The notes beneath the pieces are model-generated. The model made no database searches. It saw only the letters and a list, made by a program, of their open reading frames with translations, and was not told where the DNA came from. The position numbers were made by a program, and so were the translations under genes. 36,344 nt of DNA from Aphanomyces cochlioides (Eukaryota > Oomycota > Saprolegniomycetes > Saprolegniales > Verrucalvaceae): NCBI GenBank assembly GCA_019828595.1, contig JAHQRK010000079.1:1-36344 (forward strand), given 5' to 3'. Below are positions 21,007 through 32,200 of this stretch, in pieces (the first letter of the stretch is position 1; every line of letters starts with the position of its first letter).

Positions 21007-21219
21007 TGTTGTTGTCTTGGGTAAAATCAAAAGTGAGTCTTGGAGAATTGTTTTGAGATTCTCACTGAACTTATTCTCAGTTGCGACACTTGAGTCAGGC
21101 ACGATTTGATTGGGCAGTGAAATGTTTTGCGCGGATCGTGAGTGATGGTCGCCAGGATTCCCAATCAAAAATTCAGCTGGGATACCAAGTCAAGAATACA
21201 GCTGGGGCTTGTAATCAAA

Positions 21220-24200
21220 TTACTGGTGTTCAACTCGAAAAGACATGGGATATTTTTCGAATAGCTCGTTGTATCCAGCTTGAGAGAAAAGGACTGAGAC
21301 CGCTTCGATGATGTTTCGATAGTCGAAGTCGTCAGGCGAGAGCAAACGAATTGTTCGCCTGATGGAAGCTGTCCAACTGACAAATATAATCTCGTTCCAT
21401 AGTAAAATCGGTAGAGGCCTTTTGCCATCGAACTTGGTTGCATTTCTTTGAGTCCATAAGGAGTACGTGATGGAAGCACAAAGGAGGGACCATAATTTGA
21501 ATAATGCGTCATGCAGGTGTTTTCCTCGCGTATTGGTCTTGAAGCGACTGATATTCGTGGTGGTTGCCCAATCAAACTTAACACCATAAGCACTCCATGC
21601 TCGCTCTTGGAACATCCAAACTTGATGTACATGATGACATGTATGGAAGGCATGATGAAAAGTCTCAACATCCGAGCAATCTTCATAGACACAACAAATA
21701 GCGTCAGGGTTTTGGATCTGCATATAGGAAAACCTCGAGTTGACGGGTAACATCTTCATGTGCAATCGAAACCATACATCGCCTTGAACAGGTGGAGGTA
21801 GATTACACACAGTACGAATGAGACGGATATACTTTGCTATGTCTTTGTCAGTTCTTGTCGTAGTCTTCATAGGATGTATAGCTTCAGTCTGGGGGGCGTG
21901 GTAAGCTAAATGCACCACGTTTTTCTTGGGCCACGACTCGAAAGGTAAATCAGCATCCTTGATTCTGGCTGTAAACGGATGTTGACAAGTCGGGACATTA
22001 GGCAGTGGCGACCCTTGCCGAATGTCAAACGATCGAACAACTTTGTCGAAGATTCGTGTGAGTTGATTGTAAATGTCGGTTGTGCGGGGCAATGTGGCAA
22101 AGTCCATGACTCCGTCCTGGTTTAGACAAACTTGGGCAGCTGGATTGTTCGACGACATTCGGTTCACGAACATGGTCTCTGTTGGCCAAGCACCATGTGG
22201 GGTCAGGAAATCCTTCAGGCATCTGAGACCATTTTTGGCCCCGTGGCGGCACCAGAGACGCATGTCTTCATCTTTCACGACATTTGCTAACATCTTAGCA
22301 GAGCCGAAGTGCATTGCGTCGTAGGCTGTGAGCCATACCGGGAGGTTCAGTACCGTGTCGAGATTTGGAGGCACGCCGATTCGCTTACTCATGTCTGTGG
22401 CTGACCAATGTTTCCAAGTATCAAGCCACAGTGGATGGAGCTCGCGAAGCAAAAGCCACTTGGAGCTTGCATTTGGGTAGTATGAAAGAAAATCGAATGG
22501 GTGACTGTCTCGGAATAACTGATGTATTGTGCGGCTAAATTGTCGCTGTACAAGTTTCTTCCACACCAGGATTTCACCAGGAGAATCGGCAGACATAAAG
22601 AGCTGTAAACGAAGAAGGCGTTGTGTTCGCAGCCTCGATGCAATGTGGGGGATTCCCAAGCCTAAAGGCTTGTCGTACTGCCACCTTCTATGGATTGAGG
22701 GACGGTAACTCTCATCGAGCTGGGTCTTGCGGCAAAGTATGAACTTGTTTAACATTTGTTGCCACGTAACGACCATAGCAGGAGGCACAGGTACAACGGC
22801 TGTTACATGCCACAACATAGATAGCAACATCGTGGAGGCAATAAGCTTTCGGCCCTGCAATGTCCTTGCTCGTTTACCCCATAGTTGAAAGGACGAGATG
22901 AATTTGTCGTTGAGTTTTTGAAGTTGGGAGTCAGCCGAAAGTCGATGGCCAAAGAGAATACCAAGATATTTCGTACACTGACCAGTTGGTACGATATTGA
23001 GCAAACCATCTGCTTCGATGTCTTCTTGATCGAGATGGTCGTTGAGAACCAAGGTCATGCACTTGGAACGATTCAGACGGGCCCCTGAAGCCGTGCAAAA
23101 CTCTTCCACAATTGCCATTTGCTCCACAGCAGATTGCAGCGAGTTTGATAACAACGTCGAGTCGTCGGCAAAGAATATACTCGTAATAACTGAGTCGTGG
23201 GGAGAGCGATTCCAAGATGTGGGGACGCTCGGAGCATCTCACCAAGAGGTTCTAGGTATAGGACGAACAGTAGGCATGATAAAGGACAGCCTTGTTTGAC
23301 GCCTCGGGTAGGTCGGATCTTAGGGCCAAGCTCGCCATTGAAGATGATCTGGACCAAAGGTGAGTCGTACAAAAGAGCTACCCACGCAATGAAACCATCA
23401 CCAGTGTTGACTTCTCTCAGCACATCAAGCATAAATTCTCGATCCACCATGTCGTACGCTTTCGAAAAGTCAAGGAATGTTGCATAGTAGTCGTGATCTT
23501 CGTTGGTGCAAAACGTTTGCAAAGTTTGCACAAGCAGGACGTGGTCATGCAGCCGTCGTCCTGGGACAAAGCCAGCTTGACTTGGGTGAATGAGATGAGG
23601 AGCTACTGTAGCCAGGCGATAAGCGAGGGCACGGGATAGTATCTTCACCTCCACTGACATGAGTGCAATAGGTCGGTAGTTTCCAGGATCGCCTCGATCA
23701 CCAGCTTTGAAGAGCAGAGCCACAGCACTACGCCTTTGTTGAAGGAGTAGTTTACCGTGGTGGTGAAGTTGGTAGTTGAAGACCCTGACCAGGATTTCGG
23801 AGAAAGCCTCGGGTGCTACTTGGAAGAAGGCCGCTGGCCATCCATCAGGACCAGGAGACTTGTTTGGACTCATTGTCTTGAGAGCACTACACAGCTCGGC
23901 TGCTGTGATAGGTCTGTCTAGCTCCTCGCGTTGCTCATCATTGAGTTTGCGGGAGATAAACCGTATGACAGCCCTCCGCCTCGCCCGGTTTAGCCGAGGT
24001 TGTTCGCCACGAGTGGTAGTCATTATTGCCTTCCAATGGGCAGTGAATCTCTCTTTGATAGTGGTAGGATCAGACACGGGAATGCCATCGACGTTGACCG
24101 TCGTGATAGGAACCTTGAGTCCTTGTGGCCTTCGAAAGAAGTGGCTCGTACCGCGTTCGTTGATATTTGCATGAAAATCGAATTGCTGATCCATGCGGTA

Positions 24201-25334
24201 TTGGCGATATTCGATTCTTGCGTTTTCCAGCGCCAACCGAGTAGCATCAACGGCAGCCTCGTCGAGCAAGCCAGCTTCGTATGATCGTTGTGCAGATATA
24301 TGTCTCAGTTTTAGGCTTTTGAGCTCGTGTTGCATGGATTGGAGGTGGTGGCGATGACATTGTTGTAAACGTCGTTTGATTCGCTTAAGCCACCCATACC
24401 AGACGGCTCCCATGTTTGTCGATTCGTCCGCACGCATCTCAGAGAGGAGGTGTGATGCCTCTTCTCGTATGGCTTTGATGACGAGCGGGTCTTTGAGTAG
24501 CTCTCTCGGCAGCCTCCAGTAGCCACGGGTCGTGGGTGTATGACTTGTAGAGAGAACGACAGTGTGCTCCAAGTGATCTCCGGCAAAGCTGTTAGTGGCA
24601 TATTTTGAGCTTTGGTAGGATTGGGCAACTAAATCTTGGTCAATGAACCAGTAGTCCAGACGATTGCTTCGTCCTGGACCGCTTGCCAGTCTTTCGTGAG
24701 GGTGGTGTAGGCGCCACGCGTCGATGACTCCTAGTTGTGACAGCCAGGCAAGACATTCGACTTTTCCAAAGGTGTGATCTTGCCGTGGTTTGGAAGCATC
24801 GAGGTGTTCGTTGACAGGAAGGTTAAAATCTCCCCCAACCAGGTGTACACTGTTAGCTTCAAAAGCGCGAGGGAGACTGTCAAAGAAACTAGCCCGATGT
24901 TGAGGGGTAACTGGCGCGTAAATGTTGTGGATGTAGACTGGGGTTTCATCCCAGTACGTTTTGATCACAATATAACGGCCAGGGATATCGTGTTGTGATA
25001 AGTGCACCAGGCTTGAGAATCCAGGCATCGATTCGTGAAAGTATGATGCAACGCCACATCGACGGTTGTTCAAATTGTCCGTGCGGGTTGTTCGTAAGTC
25101 GTTGGTAAAAAGTTTGTACTTGCTAACACCCACTTCGTTGTCGAGGTGAGTGTGGAAAGTGTCAAGATGTTTTGCGTTGTTGAGTTTCGTTTCTTGAAAG
25201 AGAACAGCTTGTGTCGGTTTCCGAAGACGCCGTGCAACAAGATGTCCGTTTTCTTTCAGCCCATTGAGGTTGCTCGTCGTCACTTCAAGTATGGGGAGCT
25301 TGACAAAATGACCAGCCGCGACCACTTTAGCCAC
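21220..25334 (-). pseudogene. ORF2 (APE endonuclease-reverse transcriptase) of copy A3, one 1-nt frameshift
   Basis: Same protein as in A2. A G run of four at 23199-23202 (five in A2) shifts the frame near codon 710, just upstream of the RT active-site motif FADD. The pieces are 23073-25334 (APE domain and RT up to GVKQGCPLS and the following helix) and 21220-23154 (FADD to the C-terminus, including the Cys/His motif). The C-terminal junction broken in A2 is intact here. A2 and A3 are therefore broken at different points. The frame begins at GTG 25332-25334 and lacks an ATG. Confidence 0.93.
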
Positions 25335-27792
25335 GGGAAGCGATCGTTGTGAGATCCGCTAGGTCGCCGTGAATTAAAGTAGGTTCGCTTGGGTGAAACA
25401 TGACTTGATTGTGGAGAGTGATATCCAAATCGTTGCTTTCGTGTAGTTGAAGGATTTTTGTCATGATGTGACACATCGATTCTCCGTCGCCAGTGTACAT
25501 GAATTCCATTCTGTTCCATATGTGGAGGCCAAGGTCGGTGTACATCAGGAGTGACATGAGCGTTTCGGAGGATAGACTGCGTTTACCAAGGCGAGAGGGT
25601 AACGCTGTCACTGGACTTTTTGTTGAGGCCAAAATTGCCGCATCGCTATTGAAATATAGTGGAGCATGAACTGCCATCAATACTTCTGCAATGGCCAGCA
25701 CTTCTTCGACTTCAACTCTGTTGAGGACGATGTCATCATCGGTGATGATTGCCTCGATGAGTGGGAGGTTGTTGACCATCTTCTGGTCACTGAACACCGA
25801 GATCACGTGGTCGTGAGTGATTGGAGTGCCGAATGTTGCCTCGTAGAGCTGACCAAAAGATTTTGTGCCACCACCAGACGCTCTTAGCCAACGATTAAGC
25901 AGTCGAAGACGAACAAAGTATTCGAAGCTGTCACGATTGGAGACAAAAATTTGGTGCAGTTGCAGTCCAAATTCGATTGGCGCACGTTCTAGATGGATGC
26001 AGATCGTGTCAACACGCCCGTCCGTAATCAATTTCAATAAGTTGAAGGAATCGTGCGCTAACGCTTCCTTAACTTGGGCCGGGATATGTTGTGGTGCGTT
26101 TTGAGCCTTGGTGTCAAGGTCGTTGAGCTCGGCAAGTATGGCATCGAGAGACTTCTCAAACCTTTGGATTGAGCCCTCGTGGGGTTTGATCCCGCTAATG
26201 AACTCTTCAGCGGCAACGTGCACCTTGTCACCAGATTTGAGTGTCAGCTTTGGAACAATTACTTTGACAGTGGTGTTGCCAACTGTCGTTTCGTGTTCCT
26301 CGGGCTCAACATTAGCGCGTTCGTCCAGAGCCGCAAACATGTTCGGGGAGATCCAAGGACGATCAGGAGCTGGGATTGAGCCAGCGGAGATTGGGGTTTT
26401 CTTTCTTTTGCCTGTAGTTTGAACTTCAGTCCATTCCTTGTTGCTGTCTCGGGTCGTTTTCTGCCGTTTGGCAGTGGATGTCGAGACAGCGGCGTCTCCC
26501 CGTGGGCGGTGAGGGGTTGCGTGAAGTCCATGTTGGGTGGCGATTACATCGAGGTCAAGGCGCGCGAGCTTCTTGTCACGGTAAAACCATCCTTGACCAA
26601 ACACGCGGAGGCACCGACCCTTGAAAATGAATTCTTCAATTGATCGACCGTCATTGTGCATAGATTCGGGTATAGCTGTCCCTTCAAAATACAAGCGATA
26701 ACGAGAGCTAGCCAAGCCAGTCGTCGAGGAAACTGTGGAGTATGAGCCCCACAAAAAGCGCGGCTCAAGCTTTGACATGATGCTGAACATGAGACGTTCT
26801 TCATCCTGTCCTTGGAGACCAGATGGGATATCGATGAAATATCCATCAAGTATATGGGGCTCAGTCATGACAAATCTCTGAGAGCTGCCATCCTTTGCCA
26901 CTTGGATCTTGAGAGAGACTCCACGCAGCTTTTTAAGAGCATCTTCAGAGGCTATGCCCCACTTGAGAAGACGATTGGAGACATCTTTCTCGCACTTGAT
27001 GACATCGACAAATGCATCGTCCAAATCAAGCGCTTGGTTGTCAAACAATAGAGATGTCATTGCCTTGGAGATGTCGATGTATTTGGTGTATTGGCCAGTG
27101 GACATTTGTAGCCAGCCAACAACATCTCTGGGGGAATGTTTTTGGATGGGCAAAGTGTCGTCAAACGTGAGAGATCCTGTCGCGCGTTTTTGCAACAAGG
27201 ACGCCAGCTCGGCCATAGTTGGTCGATAATGGCCGACGTCACTGTTCCGCTGAGCCTTGGCAGATTTAGCTCTCTGCTTGGCTTGGAATTCCCACACGCA
27301 TTCGTTTGGCTTTTTGGTCGAGGTGTTCGACTCGGGTGGTATTGGCACGGAGCGTGTTGTAGCAGGAGGCGAGGCATCGATTTGAGCTTCAGGCTCCATT
27401 TCCACATCAACATTGGTGTCGCGAATCGATTGGTCTTCAGAGCGCGGCTCCAGCTCAGTGGCTTGAGTAATCGGTGGGGTATGTGGTTGGTTGTTGTTGG
27501 AGATATCCTCTATGTCTTCATCAGGCATCGGAGAAACATTATCCTTGTTGACAGTTTTGTCGCTGGTACGAGCGCTTGGTAATGGCACGCGACCACCGAG
27601 TGTAGCAAGACGTATGGGCGGTTGAGCAGCAGGCGGAGTTTTGTCGATGATTGAGTCAGGTTCATCGTCATCATCATCGTCAACAATCACCTCCATGATA
27701 CTAGAAGCGTCCGAGGTATTGCGAAAGGGAGAGGCAGAAAAAGCTGAGGGCTTGTGTGCATGAGCACGGCTGGAAGAGCGGGTAGTCGCCAT
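25327..27792 (-). CDS. ORF1 protein of LINE family A (copy A3, intact, 821 aa)
   Basis: ATG at 27792 after a 51-nt 5' UTR; stop TAA 25327-25329. ORF1 proteins of LINEs bind element RNA and act in the ribonucleoprotein particle; that role is assumed from position. Residues 1-165 are low-complexity, with an acidic run of six Asp at 38-43. Residues about 168-416 form the block best conserved with family B, including TLPIQKHS, LKWGIAS, EPRFLWGSY, SRYRLYFEG and GRCLRVFGQGW. Basic patches AKRQK (441-445) and GKRKK (461-465) could be nuclear or RNA-binding signals. The rest is mostly helical. I see no CCHC knuckle and recognise no named domain. Confidence 0.88.
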   Translation of the reverse strand: MATTRSSSRAHAHKPSAFSASPFRNTSDASSIMEVIVDDDDDDEPDSIIDKTPPAAQPPIRLATLGGRVPLPSARTSDKTVNKDNVSPMPDEDIEDISNNNQPHTPPITQATELEPRSEDQSIRDTNVDVEMEPEAQIDASPPATTRSVPIPPESNTSTKKPNECVWEFQAKQRAKSAKAQRNSDVGHYRPTMAELASLLQKRATGSLTFDDTLPIQKHSPRDVVGWLQMSTGQYTKYIDISKAMTSLLFDNQALDLDDAFVDVIKCEKDVSNRLLKWGIASEDALKKLRGVSLKIQVAKDGSSQRFVMTEPHILDGYFIDIPSGLQGQDEERLMFSIMSKLEPRFLWGSYSTVSSTTGLASSRYRLYFEGTAIPESMHNDGRSIEEFIFKGRCLRVFGQGWFYRDKKLARLDLDVIATQHGLHATPHRPRGDAAVSTSTAKRQKTTRDSNKEWTEVQTTGKRKKTPISAGSIPAPDRPWISPNMFAALDERANVEPEEHETTVGNTTVKVIVPKLTLKSGDKVHVAAEEFISGIKPHEGSIQRFEKSLDAILAELNDLDTKAQNAPQHIPAQVKEALAHDSFNLLKLITDGRVDTICIHLERAPIEFGLQLHQIFVSNRDSFEYFVRLRLLNRWLRASGGGTKSFGQLYEATFGTPITHDHVISVFSDQKMVNNLPLIEAIITDDDIVLNRVEVEEVLAIAEVLMAVHAPLYFNSDAAILASTKSPVTALPSRLGKRSLSSETLMSLLMYTDLGLHIWNRMEFMYTGDGESMCHIMTKILQLHESNDLDITLHNQVMFHPSEPTLIHGDLADLTTIASRG

Positions 27793-27843
27793 GTTGTCAG
27801 TTTTGGACAGTGGTACTGCGGGGTAGCTGGCAAATTGGAAACT

Positions 27844-27951
27844 CCGGTCATAGCTCAGTTGGTAGAGCGTTTGACTGTAGTGGAAAGTTGTATTGGATTC
27901 AGTATGGCTTCAGAAATCAAATGGCCACCGGTTCGATTCCGGTTGACCGGA
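27844..27951 (+). tRNA. tRNA-Tyr(GUA): tRNA-Tyr (GUA), intron-containing, copy T6
   Basis: Identical to the other five copies (intron 27881-27915, anticodon 27877-27879). It is rebuilt by the A3 target duplication and lies head-to-head with the A3 5' end. Confidence 0.98.
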
Positions 27952-27956
27952 CTCTC

Positions 27957-27961
27957 TTTTT
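27957..27961 (+). terminator. Pol III terminator of T6
   Basis: Five T, 6 nt after the tRNA 3' end. Confidence 0.85.
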
Positions 27962-29037
27962 CACACTTTCATCTCCTTTCCTTCTCTTACCCTCTTTTTT
28001 CCACCTCTCTCTTCATCTTCACGACCTTTACACGTCCCAACATTTAGATTCATCACATTTACCTACACATACAACAACTACACACGATACAGTCTATTCC
28101 AATGCCACACAAATCAAATCTACGCGTTTTCACCAGCATTCACGCGGCATGAGCCATCATTGCTCTGTCTTGTTTATTTCATGTGCAGGACACATTGGAT
28201 GCACCCAAAAGACATTACAATCAAGAGGAATCACATTCCCTTACATACGTTGTCGTGCCAGTATTTTTGTCGCTCGTCAATCTCTGACAAAAACTCCTCC
28301 ACGTAGTAGCATAGAAGTGCCATTTTGAAGGTCCAGTGAGCATACATGCCCCACAGCTCCTACGTTTGCCTTTCGGATGTCTGTGACGGCTCAGTTCAAA
28401 GTAGTTCGGGGTTGACGTTTTAAGTGATGCCTCGCTAATTCATTGATCGAAATGAACAACACGTTATTTAAACATGGTTGCTTCTTGGAGGATAAAACAG
28501 TTTATGTTGGTTGTCCAAAATGAACAGCCTCATACTTTCCAACCTCTGAATTGAGGTATAATCCCTTTGCAAAAACAAATCGCAACGACGTTTGGCTTCA
28601 ACACAGAGAGAGGAGGAAAAAGAGTCTACCAATCGCACACGCATACATTCCGTTCTTGTTGTGTCGTTGTTTTAGTCACTCATATTTTGGCAAGTCATAT
28701 ATACATTCTTTTGGGGGGACACAGCACGAGGATTCATCGTGCTAACTTGGTGCGTGCTGTGTGGCCACGGTGCGACGTTGGTACGGAGACTTCTCTACAA
28801 CACTGCATGAGGCAGAGCGAAGAGCTTGGTAAAGGGTAAGAGTGTTTGTAAATAAGAAGGTGGATGGAATGCGATGTTGTAGATGAAATGGCAGAGACGA
28901 GTCTCTGAAAATGGGCTGGAAGATAGTGAGGACTATAAGAATACAGGGTGTAGGATGTGGTTGATGATGCCAGTTGGTAGTGTATGTAGATGACTAAAAT
29001 AGTGTGTGAAAGGTCGGTGGCTGGAGGACGTATGTGT

Positions 29038-29051
29038 CCGGTCATAGCTCA
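29038..29051 (+). repeat. tRNA-Tyr 5' stub / target-site duplication at the 3' end of B2
   Basis: Nucleotides 1-14 of tRNA-Tyr, then the family B 3' end from 29052. The partner should lie just right of the window. Confidence 0.92.
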
Positions 29052-29208
29052 CTGCAATGGGGAGGTATATTAATAGACTTTCAATATCTACTAATACTAA
29101 TATTGCCTACTAACGGCTCATCCCACTTCCAAATGCTTCAGCAGATTTTCTACTTTGGGCTTTGGAGTACAGCGATTTTTGACTTGTTGAATAAATACTT
29201 GGGGCTTG
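29052..29208 (-). other. 3' UTR of LINE family B, copy B2
   Basis: 157 nt containing CAATGGGGAG, ACTAATATTGCC and GGCTCATCCCA in the same order as in family A. No poly(A) at the target junction. Confidence 0.78.
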
Positions 29209-32200
29209 TTAATTTGGGGCTGAAGGTTGGAGCGCGAGCAAAGTCGGGTACTTGGCTACCAGTGGGCGATAGACAGGTTGTCTATGCAAAGTATTGATTG
29301 CTGATATTGCTTCCACTCGTTGAGGGCTGTCAACTTCTTGGAGGCGAAGCCATCTGCGGATCGATGCATGCCATCGGATGAAGCTGACTTCTTGCCAAAT
29401 TTCTGGCGGAGGCGGCTTCTTCGATTCGAACTTGGCGGCGTTGTGCGTTGTCCAAATATAGTGAAGGTTGGAAGCACACAGAAGAGCCCAGAGCACAAAC
29501 AGTATGTCTTGAAGCTGGCTACCGCGTTCGTTGACTTGAAAGCGGTCGATGTTGGTGATGGCAGTCCAATCGAAATTGACACCGAAGCATCGCCAAGCGG
29601 TCGCGTGAAAACGCCAAAGGGGATACACGCGAGAGCAGGTGTGGAAGGCGTGGTGTTGGTTCTCCGGTGCGTCGCAATTGGTATAGACACAGCAAATTAC
29701 GTCTGGCTGCTGAGGTTGCAAGTAGAACAAGCGCGAGTTGACAGGCAGCATGTTGAACAACAGTCGAAACCAAACGTCGCCATGGAGGGGAGGCGGCCAA
29801 CGGCATGTTTTGCGGATGAGTCGCACGTAGGTCGCAATATCTTGTTGCTCGACGCGGGACGATGTCGCCACTGGGTGCGGTTTTCCATCCGAAGGGGCGT
29901 GATGCGCCAAACGTGATACGAGTCGCTTGGGCCAACGCTCGAAGGATAGCAATTGATCTTTGAAAAGTGCCTTGAAAGGGTGACTTGTTGTATCGATATC
30001 GGTCAAAGCAGTTCCAGTTCGAACGCCAGACGTGCGGAGGACTTGGTCGAATATCTTGGTGAGGTGGCTATAAACTTGACCAGCACGTTCGGGTGCTGCA
30101 AATCCCATCGCGCCGTTCGCTTGTAACGTCACTTGTGCCGCACGGTTGTTGGATGACAGTCGATCAATAAACGCAGCTCTTGTAGGCCATGTCCCTTGCC
30201 GTGTCAAGAAGTCTTTGAGGCAGTGGAAACCGTTTTGAGACGCATGTCTACACCATCGACGACACAGAGCAGTCTTCACGACATTTGATGTAGCACCCGC
30301 AGGACCAACTTGCAGAGCGGGGTAGGATGTCAGCCACACGGGGAGGTTCAAAAGTTCTTCGAGGCTTGGTGGCGAAGCGGTTCGCTTGGCCATAGGTGTG
30401 GCGGCCCATTGATGCCAAATGTCGTGCCAAAGAGGATGCAGCTCCCACAAAAACAACCACTTGGAGCTGTGGTTGGGGAAGTACGTGAGAAAGTCGAACG
30501 GGTGGGTGTCGCGATACAGCTTGTTCATGACACGGGAAAATTGTCTCTTGACAAGCAACTTCCATGGGGCAAATGTGTTGGGTGAATTGGGCTGCATCAA
30601 GAGTTGGAGCCGCAGCAGTCGCTGAGTCCGAAGCTTCGAAGCCACATGCGGAATACCGAGGCCGAGTTTTTGATCGAACTGCCACTTGCGGCAAATAGTT
30701 GAGCGATGATGGTCGGTGATTTGCGTCTTCCGACCAAGGATGTACTTGTTGACCATTCTTTGCCAAACGGCAACCATCGTTGGAGGCACATACACTGCAG
30801 CCGTGACATGCCATAACAACGACAACAACATGGTCGATACGATGAGTTTGCGGCCTTGGATGGTTCGCGCACGACTTCCCCACGTTTGAAACGCAGCCAG
30901 AAACTTGTCGTTCAGTTGCTGGACTTGAAAATCGCGCGGCAGTCGGTGGCCAAAGAGAATACCAAGGTATTTCACTGGCTTCTCGCTCGGCAAGACGTTC
31001 AAGAGGCCACCATCGTCGATGTCTTCGATATCGAGATTGTTGTTGAGCGCCAAAGTCATGCACTTGGCAACGTTGAGACGAGCTCCAGACACAGAGCAAA
31101 AGTCTTCGACAATTGCCATTTGCTCGACCGCCGCTTGGAGGGATGACGAGAGTAGAGTCGTGTCGTCGGCAAAGTAGATGCTCGTCAGTGAGTCTCCATT
31201 TGGAAGGGGAATACCAAAATCAGGAGATCCGCGTAGCATTTCGCCGAGTGGCTCGAGGTAAAGTACGAAGAGCATGCACGATAGGGGGCAACCTTGCTTG
31301 ACTCCGCGGGTAGGCCGTATGGTAGGGCCAAGACCGTCGTTGAAAATGATCTGGACCAGAGGCGTATTGTAAAGCAACTGAACCCAAGACACAAATGTGG
31401 GACCGATGTTCATCTCCTTGAGTACGTCGAAGAGAAAGCCTTGGTCAACCATATCGTATGCCTTGGAAAAGTCGAGAAACGTCGCGTAGTAGTCGTGGTC
31501 TTCATTGGTACAGAAAGTCTGCAATGCTTGTACCAGCATCACGTGGTCGTGCAAGCGACGGCCAGGGACAAAACCAGCTTGGCTTGGGTGAGCGAGGTAT
31601 GGGGCAACTTGTGCAAGACGGTAGGCCAGCGCCCGCGATAGAATCTTGACTTCAACCGACATGAGAGTAATCGGCCGATAGTTGCCAGGGTCGCCTCTGT
31701 CTCCAGCCTTGAACAAGAGCGCCACTGCACTTCGGCGTTGTTGGAGCAGGAGGTGACCGTGATGGGTGAGTTGGTAGTTGAACACCTTGAGCAGGATTTG
31801 GGCGAATACGTCCGGGGAGACTTGAAAGAAAGCTGCAGGCCAGCCGTCTGAACCAGGAGACTTGTTCGGGTTCATAGACTTGAGCGCGCCGCACAGGTCT
31901 TCCGCCGTGAGAGGACTTTCCAGAGCGTCGCGCTGTTCTTGAGTGAGACGTCGAGTAATGGCTCGAATGATAGCTCGGCGACGGGCCCGATTCAACGGTG
32001 GTTGGTCTCTTGGAGTGACCATGATGTTTTTCCAATGAGACGTAAAACCAGCCTTGACTTCAGACGGGTCAGTCGACGTTACACCGTTGATTGTCACGGA
32101 CGAGAGCGGCACTTTGATCCCCTTGGGTCGACGAAAAAAGTGACTGGTACCTCGCTCGTTGACGTTGGCGTGAAAGTCGAATTGCTGATCCAGGTTGAAC

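Larger units (their letters stand above)
19714..27843 (-). mobile_element. LINE family A, copy A3 (full length, about 8.13 kb)
   Basis: Same structure and ends as A2. ORF1 and ORF3 are open; ORF2 carries a single 1-nt deletion in a G run. This is the best-preserved A copy in the window, and the reference for ORF1. The near identity with A2 means either recent transposition or recent duplication/conversion within the array. Confidence 0.95.
27844..29037 (+). repeat. tRNA-Tyr array unit U6 (1194 bp)
   Basis: tRNA gene 27844-27951; spacer without a recognised gene. It carries the extra T near 28113, shared with U1 and U3. It has private single-base losses near 28207 (C run) and 28711 (T run). 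It ends at the stub 29038-29051, where B2 is inserted. Confidence 0.95.

Noticed and set aside
6327..29051. Regularly recurring 14-bp repeats as a CRISPR-like or attachment-site array
   Set aside because: They are tRNA-Tyr nucleotides 1-14, explained as LINE target duplications and tRNA starts, more than 400 bp to 8 kb apart.
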